38,580 nt of DNA from an uncultured Methylococcaceae bacterium (GTDB taxonomy: Bacteria; Pseudomonadota; Gammaproteobacteria; Methylococcales; Methylomonadaceae): positions 1 to 38,580 of the forward strand of contig CAIPPE010000189.1 in the NCBI GenBank assembly GCA_903866825.1, written 5' to 3'. Of the stretch, positions 7,970-17,920 are shown piece by piece. A program made the translations under genes and the position numbers. The first letter of the stretch is position 1. Every line of letters starts with the position of its first letter. Under the pieces are notes generated by a model. It had not been told where the DNA came from and did not search any database. It worked only from the letters and a program-made list of their open reading frames with translations.

Positions 7970-10402
7970 TTAATGAGCCATAATACCTGATTGCTTAGTC
8001 TTATTAGTCTCGCCCTCAACTTTTAACTGCTCCCCTTCTACTTGTTTATTAAGCGGAACAGGCATGTATTGTAAAGCAACTGCCAACACTTCATCTATCC
8101 AATGCACTGGTTTAATATCCAGGTTCTGCTTTATATTTTCAGGTATCTCTACCAGGTCCTTTTCATTCTCCGCTGGAATTAAAACCGTTGTTATTCCGCC
8201 ACGATGCGCAGCCAAAAGCTTTTCTTTTAACCCGCCAATTGGCAACACCTCTCCGCGCAAAGTAATTTCACCCGTCATAGCAACGTTTGCACGCACAGGA
8301 ATCCTGGTTAAAGCAGAAATTATTGCAGTACACATCCCTATACCTGCACTTGGCCCATCTTTAGGTGTCGCACCTTCAGGAACATGAATATGAATATCAT
8401 TTTTTTGAAATAACTCATGATCTATTCCGAGTAAGTCCGAACGACTTCTAACCACAGTCATCGCAGCCTCAATAGATTCTTTCATGACCTCCCCCAACTT
8501 ACCCGTTGCTGAATGCTTACCCTTTCCGGGGATAACCGCAGTCTCAATAGTCAATAATTCGCCTCCCACCTCGGTCCAGGCCAAACCCGTCACCTGACCA
8601 ATTTGATCCTGCTCTTCAGCAAGTCCATAGTTAAATCGCTTAACGCCCAAGTAATCATTCAGATTCTCTGGTGTTATAGATATCTTTGTATCCGACGACT
8701 TTAACAAAAGACTCTTAACTACTTTACGGCAAATTTTTGAGATATCCCGCTCAAGATTTCGAACACCCGCCTCACGAGAATAATAACGGATCATATCTCT
8801 TACAGCAGTTTCTGAAATTTCAATCTCATGCTCTTCAAGACCATTATTCTTTATCTGCTTTGGAATCAAGTAACGAATCGCAATATTAATTTTTTCATCT
8901 TCGGTATAGCCGGCAAGGCGAATCACTTCCATCCTGTCTAGTAAGGCAGAAGGAATATTCATGGTATTAGCAGTGGCAACAAACATCACATCTGACAAAT
9001 CAAAATCAACCTCAAGATAATGATCTGAAAAGGTATGATTCTGCTCTGGGTCCAACACTTCTAAGAGAGCAGATGCCGGATCACCACGAAAATCCTGAGC
9101 CATTTTATCGATTTCGTCCAGTAAAAACATAGGGTTTCTGGTTTTTACCTTAGCCAGATTTTGCAAAATCTTACCCGGCATAGAACCGATATAGGTTCGC
9201 CTATGCCCTCGAATTTCTGCTTCATCTCTAACGCCCCCCAAAGCCATTCGCACATAAGTGCGATTGGTTGCCCTGGCGATAGACTCCCCTAATGAGGTTT
9301 TACCCACACCTGGAGGCCCGACCAAACATAATATTGGACCTTTTAATTGTTTGACCCGTTGCTGCACAGCAAGATACTCAAGGATACGTTCCTTTACCTT
9401 TTCTAATCCGTAATGCTCCGCCTCTAGCACTTGCTCTGCAATTTTAAGATCATGCCTTACCTTGGTTTTTTTCTTCCAAGGCACGTTGATCATCCAATCA
9501 ATATAGTTACGGACAACCGTAGCCTCAGCAGACATAGCGGGCATTAACTTAAGCTTATTCAGCTCTGTTTCTGCTTTTTTACGAGCCTCTTTTGACATGC
9601 CCGCATTTTCAATCTTCTTTTCCAACTCTTCAATTTCATTGGGCGCTTCATCCATATCACCTAATTCTTTTTGAATCGCTTTAATCTGTTCATTTAGATA
9701 ATATTCCCTTTGATTTTTCTCCATCTGCTGCTTAACACGCACCCGAATTTTTTTCTCCATTTCAAGTAAATCAACCTCGCCTTCCATTAAGGTCATTAAA
9801 TCTTCCAGACGCTTTTCAATATCTGCATGCTCAAGGATCGTTTGCTTATCACTGACTTTCAAAGTCATATGAGCAGCCATCGTATCAGCTAGACGACTAG
9901 GATCATCAATACCAGACAACGCATTTAAGACTTCAGGAGGAATTTTACTGTTTAATTTAACATATTGATCAAATGAACTGATTACCGTACGCTTTAAAAC
10001 ATCCAGGCCTTTTGCAGTCAACCTGATAACATCTTCAACCTTTTCAACCGCTGCCGAAAAAAAACTGCCGGTATCTTGATAATACAATACTTTACTACGT
10101 TCACTACCTTCAACTAAAACCTTTACCGTCCCATCCGGCAACTTTAATAACTGTAGAATATTAGCTAAGGTACCGACTTCATAAAGATCAGTAAAATCAG
10201 GCTCATCAACCTCTGCTTCCTTTTGCGCAACCAATAAAATCTGCTTATTGTCCTTCATTGCCGCATCCAGAGCATCAATAGAGCGCTCTCTTCCGACAAA
10301 TAAAGGAATAACCATGTGAGGATAAACCACCACATCTCTGAGTGGTAATACGGGAATCAAGTTATCTTTTTGCTGCAACTCTTTCATATTATGCGTTTCC
10401 AT
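7970..10402 (-). CDS. lon: ATP-dependent protease Lon
   Basis: Lon is a cytosolic AAA+ serine protease that degrades damaged and regulatory proteins. The domains are in order: N-terminal substrate domain ([13 protein letters not shown]...), a long coiled coil at about 190-300, Walker [10 protein letters not shown], Walker [10 protein letters not shown], and a protease domain with the catalytic serine in KDGPSAG and the lysine in GLKEKLLA. I choose the ATG at 10402 (810 residues), which has AAGG eight bases upstream. A longer form from TTG at 10420 (816 residues) has no ribosome site. It lies between clpX and hupB as expected. Confidence 0.95.
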   Translation of the reverse strand: METHNMKELQQKDNLIPVLPLRDVVVYPHMVIPLFVGRERSIDALDAAMKDNKQILLVAQKEAEVDEPDFTDLYEVGTLANILQLLKLPDGTVKVLVEGSERSKVLYYQDTGSFFSAAVEKVEDVIRLTAKGLDVLKRTVISSFDQYVKLNSKIPPEVLNALSGIDDPSRLADTMAAHMTLKVSDKQTILEHADIEKRLEDLMTLMEGEVDLLEMEKKIRVRVKQQMEKNQREYYLNEQIKAIQKELGDMDEAPNEIEELEKKIENAGMSKEARKKAETELNKLKLMPAMSAEATVVRNYIDWMINVPWKKKTKVRHDLKIAEQVLEAEHYGLEKVKERILEYLAVQQRVKQLKGPILCLVGPPGVGKTSLGESIARATNRTYVRMALGGVRDEAEIRGHRRTYIGSMPGKILQNLAKVKTRNPMFLLDEIDKMAQDFRGDPASALLEVLDPEQNHTFSDHYLEVDFDLSDVMFVATANTMNIPSALLDRMEVIRLAGYTEDEKINIAIRYLIPKQIKNNGLEEHEIEISETAVRDMIRYYSREAGVRNLERDISKICRKVVKSLLLKSSDTKISITPENLNDYLGVKRFNYGLAEEQDQIGQVTGLAWTEVGGELLTIETAVIPGKGKHSATGKLGEVMKESIEAAMTVVRSRSDLLGIDHELFQKNDIHIHVPEGATPKDGPSAGIGMCTAIISALTRIPVRANVAMTGEITLRGEVLPIGGLKEKLLAAHRGGITTVLIPAENEKDLVEIPENIKQNLDIKPVHWIDEVLAVALQYMPVPLNKQVEGEQLKVEGETNKTKQSGIMAH

Positions 10403-10436
10403 AAGTGGAACCTTTGGCAATTTTTGGTTTAGAAAA

Positions 10437-10464
10437 TTATGGGGGCGCTAATTAAAATAGCAAG
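10437..10464 (-). promoter_or_regulatory. Possible heat-shock (sigma-32) promoter of lon
   Basis: On the minus strand CTTGCTA is followed after about 12-13 bases by CCCCCATAA, resembling the sigma-32 pattern CTTGAAA / CCCCAT. It would start transcription about 28 bases before the lon ATG. lon is a heat-shock gene in relatives, which supports the guess, but the match is imperfect. Confidence 0.35.
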
Positions 10465-10623
10465 GAATAAATATACAATTTATCACTTATCAAGAAAAAA
10501 CATAATAAATTGATATAAAAAATATAAAAGACTAACTATTGCGTCGTTTATTCTTTACTCAAAAGTTAATACCCTTTGAATAAACCAATGAACTAAGAAG
10601 TAATTATGGAGGAGACATAGAAG

Positions 10624-10661
10624 TGATCAATCCCATTTAATTTAACAAACAGGATTGATCA
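10624..10661 (-). terminator. Hairpin downstream of clpX
   Basis: A perfect 10-bp inverted repeat (TGATCAATCC / GGATTGATCA) with an 18-nt loop lies eight bases after the clpX stop. No T run follows it on the minus strand. It may protect the 3' end of the clpPX message rather than terminate it. Confidence 0.5.
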
Positions 10662-10669
10662 ATAAAGCA

Positions 10670-11944
10670 TTAAGATTCTGCTACAGCCTTTTTCTTTTCG
10701 GTTTCATAAACCAGAATAGGCTCTGAATGACCTAAAATTACACTTTCTTCGATAACTACCTTGCTAATATTATCAACCGAAGGTAACTCGTACATAGTAT
10801 TTAGCAATACATTTTCAACTATCGTTCTTAAGCCACGAGCGCCTGTTTTTCTTTCCATAGCTTTACGGGCAATAGCAACTAAAGATTCATCCCTAAACTC
10901 AAGCTCTGCACCTTCCATTTCAAACAAATGCTTATATTGCTTAGTCAGTGCATTTTTGGGCTCAGTCAATATTTGCACTAAAGCTTGTTCGTCCAATTCT
11001 TCCAAAGTTGCAATAATAGGCAAACGACCAACAAACTCAGGAATCAAACCATATTTAATCAAATCTTCAGATTCAACTTCTGCAAATAATTGACCAATAT
11101 TCTTGGATTCATCTTTTGTTTTAACATCCGCTGAAAAGCCTATGCCGCCTTTTTCAGAACGTGCTTTTATAACACGATCCAAACCGGCAAAAGCCCCACC
11201 AACGATAAACAGTATGTTCGCAGTATTAACCTGCAAAAACTCTCCCTGTGGATGCTTTCTCCCACCTTGAGGAGGCACTGACGCAATCGTTCCTTCAATT
11301 AACTTCAGTAAAGCTTGCTGAACACCTTCACCAGACACATCACGAGTAATAGATGGATTATCGGACTTCCTGGAGATTTTATCTATTTCATCAATATAGA
11401 CGATGCCAGTCTCTGCTTTCTCGACATCATAATCACATTTTTGGAGAATCTTCTGAATGATGTTCTCTACATCTTCGCCCACATAACCCGCTTCAGTCAG
11501 TGTGGTCGCATCAGCAATAGTAAAAGGTACATCCAACAAACGAGCCAACGTCTCAGCCAATAAAGTCTTACCTGAACCCGTAGGACCTATCAGCAAGATA
11601 TTGCTTTTTGCTAACTCAACAGAATCTTTTTTAGACTTGCTGCGTAAACGTTTATAGTGATTATATACAGCCACAGCCAAAATTTTCTTGGCTCGTTCCT
11701 GGCCGATGACATAACCATCAAGCTCTTCTTTAATTTCTTTCGGCTTAGGTAACTTATTACTCGCGAAAGAAGACGTATCCTCTTCCAGCTCGTCTTTGAT
11801 AATATCGTTACATAACTCGACACATTCGTCACATACATAAACTGAAGGCCCAGCGATAAGCTTTCTTACTTCATGCTGGCTTTTTCCGCAAAAAGAACAA
11901 TAAAGCAATTTATCACTGTCTTTACCGTGTTTATCATTACTCAT
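10670..11944 (-). CDS. clpX: ATP-dependent Clp protease ATPase subunit ClpX
   Basis: ClpX is the hexameric AAA+ unfoldase that feeds tagged substrates into ClpP. The N-terminal zinc-binding domain shows [11 protein letters not shown] then CDECVELC (about residues 16-46). Walker A is GPTGSGKT, the pore loop is GYVGEDVEN, and Walker B is IVYIDEIDK. The RKHPQGEF stretch and the sensor-2 region GARGLR are also present. Its 424 residues equal the E. coli length. It follows clpP after 72 bases that contain a hairpin. Confidence 0.97.
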   Translation of the reverse strand: MSNDKHGKDSDKLLYCSFCGKSQHEVRKLIAGPSVYVCDECVELCNDIIKDELEEDTSSFASNKLPKPKEIKEELDGYVIGQERAKKILAVAVYNHYKRLRSKSKKDSVELAKSNILLIGPTGSGKTLLAETLARLLDVPFTIADATTLTEAGYVGEDVENIIQKILQKCDYDVEKAETGIVYIDEIDKISRKSDNPSITRDVSGEGVQQALLKLIEGTIASVPPQGGRKHPQGEFLQVNTANILFIVGGAFAGLDRVIKARSEKGGIGFSADVKTKDESKNIGQLFAEVESEDLIKYGLIPEFVGRLPIIATLEELDEQALVQILTEPKNALTKQYKHLFEMEGAELEFRDESLVAIARKAMERKTGARGLRTIVENVLLNTMYELPSVDNISKVVIEESVILGHSEPILVYETEKKKAVAES

Positions 11945-11980
11945 AAATCAGCCCCTGCAAACTTTAAATGGCATTTTAAC

Positions 11981-12007
11981 TCCGATAAGGAAAAACTCCT
12001 TATCGGA
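11981..12007 (-). promoter_or_regulatory. Intergenic hairpin between clpP and clpX
   Basis: The stem TCCGATAAGG/CCTTATCGGA (10 bp, perfect) has a 7-nt loop. The flanking bases are not a T run, so it may be a partial attenuator or an RNA-processing and stability element that sets the clpP:clpX ratio. Confidence 0.5.
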
Positions 12008-12016
12008 TACCACACT

Positions 12017-12664
12017 TTATAAATCAGAACCTGTCACTCTAGTCGTCAATACCTTATCGATCAAGCCATAACTAACAGCGTCATCTGCACTTAAAAAGTT
12101 ATCTCTATCTGTATCCAGTTGAACTTTTTCCAAAGGCTGACCGGTATGATGCGACAAGACCTTATTTAGCTTGTCCCTTATCAACAAAATCTCTCTAGCA
12201 TGAATATCAAAATCAGAAGCCTGCCCCTGGAAACCACCTAAAGGCTGATGAATCATCATTCTTGAGTGCGGCAAACAATAACGCTTATTTTTTGCCCCAC
12301 CTGTTAACAACAACGCGCCCATACTGGCAGCCTGCCCAATACATAATGTACTGACATCCGGTTTAATAAACTGCATGGTATCATAAATTGACATCCCTGC
12401 GGTCACAGACCCACCCGGTGAATTAATATACAAATGAATGTCTTTATCCGGATTTTCAGATTCCAGAAAAAGTAACTGAGCGACAACCAAATTGGCCATG
12501 TAATCTTCAACCTGACCCACTAAAAAAATAACTCTCTCTTTTAAAAGTCTTGAGTAGATATCATAAGAACGTTCACCTCTAGCAGTTTGTTCGACAACAA
12601 TCGGCACCAAACCACCCGCAGCTTCCAAAGCTCTTGCCTGATTTATTACATGCTCTCTATACAT
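12017..12664 (-). CDS. clpP: ATP-dependent Clp protease proteolytic subunit ClpP
   Basis: ClpP is the tetradecameric serine peptidase of ClpXP/ClpAP. The catalytic triad is visible: Ser114 in [10 protein letters not shown], His139 in [10 protein letters not shown], and Asp188 in the DTDRDNF stretch. Its 215 residues, including a short propeptide, fit the family. The ATG at 12664 lies nine bases after the tig stop, so tig-clpP-clpX form one operon. Confidence 0.97.
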   Translation of the reverse strand: MYREHVINQARALEAAGGLVPIVVEQTARGERSYDIYSRLLKERVIFLVGQVEDYMANLVVAQLLFLESENPDKDIHLYINSPGGSVTAGMSIYDTMQFIKPDVSTLCIGQAASMGALLLTGGAKNKRYCLPHSRMMIHQPLGGFQGQASDFDIHAREILLIRDKLNKVLSHHTGQPLEKVQLDTDRDNFLSADDAVSYGLIDKVLTTRVTGSDL

Positions 12665-12673
12665 TGAAATACC

Positions 12674-13975
12674 TTAACGTTGTTGCTTATCCATGACATC
12701 ACTAAAGCTTAAAACCTCATCAGATACTTTTGCTTCTGCAACCAGCAGCTCAACAACCTGGTCTTCTAAGACCATTTGCCGAACTTCATTCAAACGACTT
12801 TCATCTGAATAATACCAAGCAACCACATCATCAGGGCGTTCATAATTTTTAGCCATGTCGTCGATGGTAGAGCGTACTTTATTAGCATCCAATTGAATAG
12901 CCTTTTTTTCAATAATTTCACCTAAAATCAAGCCTAACGCCACTCGACGCTTTGCCTGTTCTTCGAAAATATCGCGAGGCAGCTTTAAATCTTCCAGATT
13001 CATACGCTGTCTTTTAGCTGTTTCGATGTACGGTTTAATCATCTCTTCAATTTCAATATCGACCAATGAATTCGGCACAGCCAACTGTAATTTTTCATAC
13101 AGCGAATCCATTAATGAATTTTTCAACCGTCCTTTTAATGCTAACTCTAGCTCCCTTTCCATATTAGTTCTAACGTCGGCACGAAAAGACTCTACAGACC
13201 CATCCTGAACGCCATAAGCTTTAACAAACTCTTCGTCTATAGCCGCTAACAAAGGCTCTTCAACCTTAACGACTTCAATTTCGAACTCTGCAACTTTTCC
13301 TGCTAACTTTTCATTGCCATAGTCTTCTGGGAAAGTCAGGCTAAAAGTCTTGGTATCACCCGCCACTAGACCCACTAAATTATCCTCAAAGCCCGGAATC
13401 ATTTTTTTAGCACCGAGAACAACACTAAAGTCAAGCGCCTTACCATCAGTAAAATTCTCGCCCTCTGAAGTGCCTGAGAAATTAATAGTAATATTGTCTT
13501 GATCTTGAGCCGCACGATCAACTAATATCCATGTTAACTTTTGAGCTCGTAATTTCTCAATCATGGCATCAACATCGCTCTCATCAACGCTAGCGACAGA
13601 ACGAACCACTTCAAGTTGATCAACGCCTTCGAGAGAAATATCAGGATATACTTCAAAAACAGCCGTATATTTAAAACCTTCGGCTTCCTCTACAGGCTGA
13701 ATATGGGGATGACCCGCTGGTTTTAAATCCTGATCCTGTAAAGCACTAAAATAAGTATCTTTAATCAAGTCACTGGTGATTTCACCACGAACACGTTCGC
13801 CGTACAATTTCTTAACGACTTGCTGAGGTACTTTACCTGGACGAAAGCCATCAATTTTAACGTCTCGGGCTATCGACTTCAAACGCTCTGCCACCTTCTC
13901 CTGAACAACAGATTCTGGCACGATAACAGTCATTTTTCTGCTTAATTCTGATGTCTTTTCAACAGAAACTTGCAT
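12674..13975 (-). CDS. tig: Trigger factor
   Basis: Trigger factor is the ribosome-bound chaperone and prolyl isomerase that meets nascent chains at the tunnel exit. The ribosome-binding signature GFRPGKVP is at about residues 43-50, the FKBP-like domain is at about 150-245, and the C-terminal helical arms follow. Its 433 residues match the E. coli protein. It heads the tig-clpP-clpX operon, preceded by tRNA-Leu on the same strand. Confidence 0.97.
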   Translation of the reverse strand: MQVSVEKTSELSRKMTVIVPESVVQEKVAERLKSIARDVKIDGFRPGKVPQQVVKKLYGERVRGEITSDLIKDTYFSALQDQDLKPAGHPHIQPVEEAEGFKYTAVFEVYPDISLEGVDQLEVVRSVASVDESDVDAMIEKLRAQKLTWILVDRAAQDQDNITINFSGTSEGENFTDGKALDFSVVLGAKKMIPGFEDNLVGLVAGDTKTFSLTFPEDYGNEKLAGKVAEFEIEVVKVEEPLLAAIDEEFVKAYGVQDGSVESFRADVRTNMERELELALKGRLKNSLMDSLYEKLQLAVPNSLVDIEIEEMIKPYIETAKRQRMNLEDLKLPRDIFEEQAKRRVALGLILGEIIEKKAIQLDANKVRSTIDDMAKNYERPDDVVAWYYSDESRLNEVRQMVLEDQVVELLVAEAKVSDEVLSFSDVMDKQQR

Positions 13976-14080
13976 TGCTTTACCTCACATAATTTATAGA
14001 AGAATTTTATGAATACCGAATAACGGACAAACTAGAACTGAAGATAGAACGAGATTTCGCTCTACTATTATAGAATAGGG

Positions 14081-14165
<85 letters not shown>

Positions 14166-14239
14166 AATTTAATGAACGAGCTATTATAGTTAACCCCTTT
14201 AAACATAACAAGCTAAATATATAGAAATTTGCATAACAA

Positions 14240-15094
14240 CTAACGACTCACCGACACATTAAACCCTAACAGTCTGATTTTATCCGCAAATGCATCTAAT
14301 ACCTCAAAACTTAAAGGCTTCAATTTCGACGCTTCTGGTTGCAAAGAAAGCCTGGCCATTGAATACAACAATACCCCCTGTAACTCACAACCACTACTTT
14401 TAATCTCTGTCAGCAAATCAAGATAAGCAGATTGCTCCAATTCTGATAAGCCTCGATTATCGTAATCCACCAGACAGGTTTGCAGTTTTGTTTTGCAACA
14501 CTGTGTCGCTAGCATTAAGTTATTCACACTGGCTTTACAACTTTGCGCAGTGTTGTTAATTAAAGCCCGACCTTCTTCTGTAGCACTGTCCAATTTAAAC
14601 CAAACTTCACCATCATAAGCATCCAGCACCTTTAAACCCGCCTTAACTTTTGCCTGATGCACTAAACTCCCATTGGTAATTAACACATAACGACTCTGCG
14701 GAAAAATACCCAGTTCGGTTGCCACCTTCCCTATTAACGCCAAAGCATCAGGAAACTCTTTTAAACTGGTGGGCTCGCCATTACCTGCAATCGCTATATC
14801 CTTAATGACCCGCTTATCCTCATCGACGTCAAAACGCTCATAAAAATCACCTTCAATGACATCTTTAAGAAAAAGCCTTAATTCATCTTCTAATAACTTT
14901 AAATCTATTTCAGGAGCAGCGCCCAATGTTAATCCGGGCACCTGACAATAAATACAGCGCCAATTACAGGCATTATTGGTATTAAAGTTTATACCGATCG
15001 ATAAACCACCCATGCGCCGGGAAATAACTGGATATACATACTTTAACCCAACAATATCAGAACGGTGACTCGTCGTTGATAATTTCGATACCAT
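14240..15094 (-). CDS. Radical SAM protein, COG0731-like, function unknown
   Basis: The CNWRCIYC cysteine triad (C-x3-C-x2-C) in the N-terminal region would hold a 4Fe-4S cluster and make this a radical S-adenosylmethionine enzyme. The following AGNGEPTSLKEFPD stretch is the SAM-contacting GEP-like motif of the COG0731 group, related to wybutosine-synthesis TYW1. TYW1 itself is not bacterial, and the substrate here is unknown. I prefer ATG 15094 (284 residues) with a weak GTGGA site; GTG at 15103 adds three residues. It stands alone between tRNA-Leu and the divergent mtgA. Confidence 0.75.
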   Translation of the reverse strand: MVSKLSTTSHRSDIVGLKYVYPVISRRMGGLSIGINFNTNNACNWRCIYCQVPGLTLGAAPEIDLKLLEDELRLFLKDVIEGDFYERFDVDEDKRVIKDIAIAGNGEPTSLKEFPDALALIGKVATELGIFPQSRYVLITNGSLVHQAKVKAGLKVLDAYDGEVWFKLDSATEEGRALINNTAQSCKASVNNLMLATQCCKTKLQTCLVDYDNRGLSELEQSAYLDLLTEIKSSGCELQGVLLYSMARLSLQPEASKLKPLSFEVLDAFADKIRLLGFNVSVSR

Positions 15095-15329
15095 AAATTC
15101 CACTTAGCTATGACACTGTAACAGCCCCAATTCCAGGGCATTAAAACGCATTAATTTAATTAATTACCCCACCATAAAGTAAATTAATGACATTGATTCG
15201 AGCTTAATCTTGCGATGATTTTCAAAAAACATCATAAACAACAATTATATTGGGTATCGATTACTGGGTTTTCAAGCCCATATAAAGGCTTTATGATATA
15301 TAAAACTCATCACCGAGATAATTTAGAAC

Positions 15330-16064
15330 TTGAGAAAAAAATCCCGTTACTCGCGTTACGCAGATAATAAGCCTTCAAATAATAAGCCATCCTTATTATC
15401 ATTCAGCTTAATTCTGAAAAAGTGTCTTGTTTACTTTGTTGGATGCTCTCTGACACTGGTTTTGATATTACGCTTTATACCGGTGCCCACTAGCGCATTT
15501 ATGCTTTATCGGCATTATCAGGACTTAGTCGAAGAACACTCATTTAAAACAATAAATTATCAGTGGGTCAGCTTAAAAAACATTTCACCTAATGCGTCAT
15601 CAGCAGTGATCGCTTCTGAAGACCAATTGTTTTATCAGCACTTTGGCTTTGACTTAAACGCCATAGAAATTGCCATCAACGCCTATTTTAATGGCGGACA
15701 ACGACTTAGAGGCGCCAGCACTATCTCACAACAGGTCGCCAAGAATTTATTTTTAACTCCCGCTAAAACCTTCATACGTAAAGCCCTTGAGGTCTGGTTT
15801 ACATTGCTTATTGAATTACTCTGGAGCAAAGAAAGAATCTTATCCATCTATCTTAATATTGCAGAGTTTGGTGATCATCTATTTGGTATAGAAGCTGCAA
15901 GCCGATACTATTTTGGCACTTCGGCAAAAAACATTACCCGCTCACAGGCCGCCTTACTTGCCGCCACATTACCCAATCCTTTAAAACTACAAGCGGAACA
16001 TCCATCAAGCTATGTGCTAAGAAGACAAAGCTGGATATTAAGGCAAATGCAAAATCAGAACTGA
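15330..16064 (+). CDS. mtgA: Monofunctional peptidoglycan glycosyltransferase MtgA
   Basis: This is a family 51 glycosyltransferase that polymerises lipid II into glycan chains at the outer face of the inner membrane. One N-terminal membrane helix (about residues 28-50) is followed by the GT51 motifs ASEDQLFYQHFGFD (catalytic Glu), RGASTISQQVAKNLFL, KERILSIYLNIAEFG and EAASRYYFG. There is no transpeptidase domain. Its 244 residues are normal for MtgA. The start is TTG at 15330; the first ATG would remove the membrane anchor. Confidence 0.93.
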   Translation: MRKKSRYSRYADNKPSNNKPSLLSFSLILKKCLVYFVGCSLTLVLILRFIPVPTSAFMLYRHYQDLVEEHSFKTINYQWVSLKNISPNASSAVIASEDQLFYQHFGFDLNAIEIAINAYFNGGQRLRGASTISQQVAKNLFLTPAKTFIRKALEVWFTLLIELLWSKERILSIYLNIAEFGDHLFGIEAASRYYFGTSAKNITRSQAALLAATLPNPLKLQAEHPSSYVLRRQSWILRQMQNQN

Positions 16065-16166
16065 ATAATGATAACTTGCCAGCTATTTTTCGGCATTTTT
16101 ACTATTCCTTAAGCTTCCCAGCAGTTCCTCCAGTTATCACTGGACATCTCAAGCTTTTCAGTAACA

Positions 16167-16385
16167 TCATGACCTAAAATGAATCAGGCATTTAGCTTTT
16201 TTCAAGGCTTTATTGAGAATAGTATAGGTATCCCTGTCAAATGCGGGTCGACTTGAGCCTAATAAGTCCTGCACCTCTGCTTCATTTTTTGCAGTGCCGA
16301 AATAACACCAATGATCGATCAGATGCAAGTCGTTACCTTCCTTGATACCGATGGGTCCAGTATAGCTGAGTAACCAGGAAATTTG
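16167..16385 (-). pseudogene. Unrecognised C-terminal gene fragment abutting umuD
   Basis: On the minus strand about 72 codons read as protein-like sequence (from QISWLLSYTG to the stop at 16167, including DHWCYFGTAK and SSRPAFDRDTYTILNKALKK). The open frame runs on to 16577, but beyond about 16385 it is merely the antisense of the umuD remnant. I read it as the beheaded 3' end of an unrelated gene joined at the umuD break point. I do not recognise its family. Confidence 0.4.
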
Positions 16386-16586
16386 ACAAGGACCCTCATA
16401 AAAGAACAATCGAATAAGGTTGTTATTTGTGCCTTGAATGGCGAACTCACCGTAAAACGTTTGGAACGGGTTAATGATCAATGGCAATTGAAAGCGGAAA
16501 ACCCGGTCTATGCCAATATTATCCTGCATGACGAGTTGGATATGGTGATCTGGGGTGTTGTTACTCATGTGATTCATGCTCTGTAA
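16383..16586 (+). pseudogene. umuD: UmuD C-terminal remnant
   Basis: About 60 residues match the C-terminal half of UmuD, the LexA-like protein that is self-cleaved to form pol V with UmuC. VVICALNGELTVKRL aligns with E. coli IVIAAVDGEFTVKKL and carries the catalytic lysine, and the end (VIWGVVTHVIHAL) also fits. The first half, including the cleavage site and the catalytic serine, is missing: an in-frame TAA lies seven codons before position 16383 and unrelated sequence starts there. The stop overlaps the umuC start (TAATG) as in intact umuDC operons. Confidence 0.85.
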
Positions 16587-17863
16587 TGCAACCCTTACTC
16601 GCCCTCGTTGACTGCAACAATTTTTATGTTTCCTGTGAACGGGTTTTTCGCCCCGATCTGACAGGAAAACCGGTGGTGGTGCTCAGTAATAACGATGGCT
16701 GTGTGGTGTCCCGAAGCAAAGAAGTTAAAGAGCTGGGTATAAAAATGGGGGTTCCTGTTTTCCAGATTCAGCAACTAATCAATCAACATCAGATACAGCT
16801 CTTCTCATCCAACTACACGCTCTATGCCGATATGTCCTCACGGGTGATGTCGGTACTGGAAGAGTTTGCACCAACCCTGGAAGTCTATTCCATCGATGAA
16901 GCTTTTTTAGACTTAACTGGCGTGTGTCAGCAAGATCCTGTTGCGTATGGTCAACGTATTAGAAAAGCCGTTGTCAAAGCTACCGGCATTCCGGTATGTG
17001 TCGGCTTAGGCCCCACGAAAACACTGGCTAAACTCGCCAACTTTGCGGCCAAGAAATGGCAAAAAACCGAAGGCGTACTGGATTTATCGAATCCCCTACG
17101 CCGGGAAAAATTAATGAAGCTGGTCCCGGTCGGAGAAGTCTGGGGTATTGGTTCACGCACCACAAGCAAATTAAATAAACGGGGTATACACACGGTCTGG
17201 GATTTGGCCAGTCAGTCTAGCCATACTATTCAGCGCCAATTTAATATCGTCGTGGCCAGAACCGTCATGGAACTCAATGGTACGCCTTGTTTGGACCTGG
17301 ACGATATCAGCCCCGATAAACAGCAGATAGTGTGTTCCCGAAGTTTTAGCCGACGTTTAACCACCTGTCACGAACTGTCCCAGGCTCTGGCCGAGTTCTG
17401 TAGTCGTGCCGCAGAAAAGCTCAGGAAACAACACTCAGTGACCGCCTGTGTCACCGTGTTTATCCGAACCAGTCCGTTCAACCCACAAGAACCCCAATAT
17501 CAACGCTCAGCCAGTATCAAGCTGGACGCCGCCACCCAGGACACCCGAACCTTAATCACTGTTGCCCACCGCTTACTCATAGAGATTTTTAAAAGCGGCT
17601 ACAACTATCAAAAATGTGGTGTACAACTCAGTAAGATCCAACCCAAATTAGCACCCGGTCAGCTTGAACTTTTTGACTATGAGGACAGCAGCCTTCCCAT
17701 AGAAAACCGTCCCTTAATGGCAGTCATGGACAGCATTAACAAACGTTTCCCCAAGAGACTATCCATCGCAGCCACAGGCTTTGATAAATCCTGGAAAGCC
17801 AAAGCAGAACGGGTTTCACCTCGTTATACAACCGACTGGCGAGAGTTGGTTGGGGTTAAATAA
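16586..17863 (+). CDS. umuC: DNA polymerase V catalytic subunit UmuC
   Basis: UmuC is a Y-family translesion polymerase. The metal-binding Asp9 (LALVDCNNFYVSCERVF) and Asp104-Glu105 (YSIDEAFLDL) are intact. The helix-hairpin-helix region follows (VGEVWGIGSRTTSKL), then the little finger domain and a beta-clamp motif QLELF at about 359. The C-terminal DUF4113 region ends in SPRYTTDWRELVGVK. At 425 residues it is full length (E. coli 422). Because the partner umuD is truncated and no LexA box (CTGT-N8-ACAG) is visible upstream, SOS control and UmuD' supply must come from elsewhere, or the gene is on its way to decay. Confidence 0.95.
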   Translation: MQPLLALVDCNNFYVSCERVFRPDLTGKPVVVLSNNDGCVVSRSKEVKELGIKMGVPVFQIQQLINQHQIQLFSSNYTLYADMSSRVMSVLEEFAPTLEVYSIDEAFLDLTGVCQQDPVAYGQRIRKAVVKATGIPVCVGLGPTKTLAKLANFAAKKWQKTEGVLDLSNPLRREKLMKLVPVGEVWGIGSRTTSKLNKRGIHTVWDLASQSSHTIQRQFNIVVARTVMELNGTPCLDLDDISPDKQQIVCSRSFSRRLTTCHELSQALAEFCSRAAEKLRKQHSVTACVTVFIRTSPFNPQEPQYQRSASIKLDAATQDTRTLITVAHRLLIEIFKSGYNYQKCGVQLSKIQPKLAPGQLELFDYEDSSLPIENRPLMAVMDSINKRFPKRLSIAATGFDKSWKAKAERVSPRYTTDWRELVGVK

Positions 17864-17920
17864 AAGATCGGTGAGTTATATTTTTTTTAAATCATCAATC
17901 GCATAAATAAAGCATTTTGT

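Noticed and set aside
16385-16577. Minus-strand open frame overlapping the UmuD remnant
   Set aside because: This half of the 136-codon frame is the antisense of the umuD fragment and shows no protein-like pattern of its own; only the part below 16385 was kept as a gene fragment.
16300-16586. LexA box upstream of umuC
   Set aside because: I looked for CTGT-N8-ACAG and saw none; the original promoter was probably lost with the 5' half of umuD.
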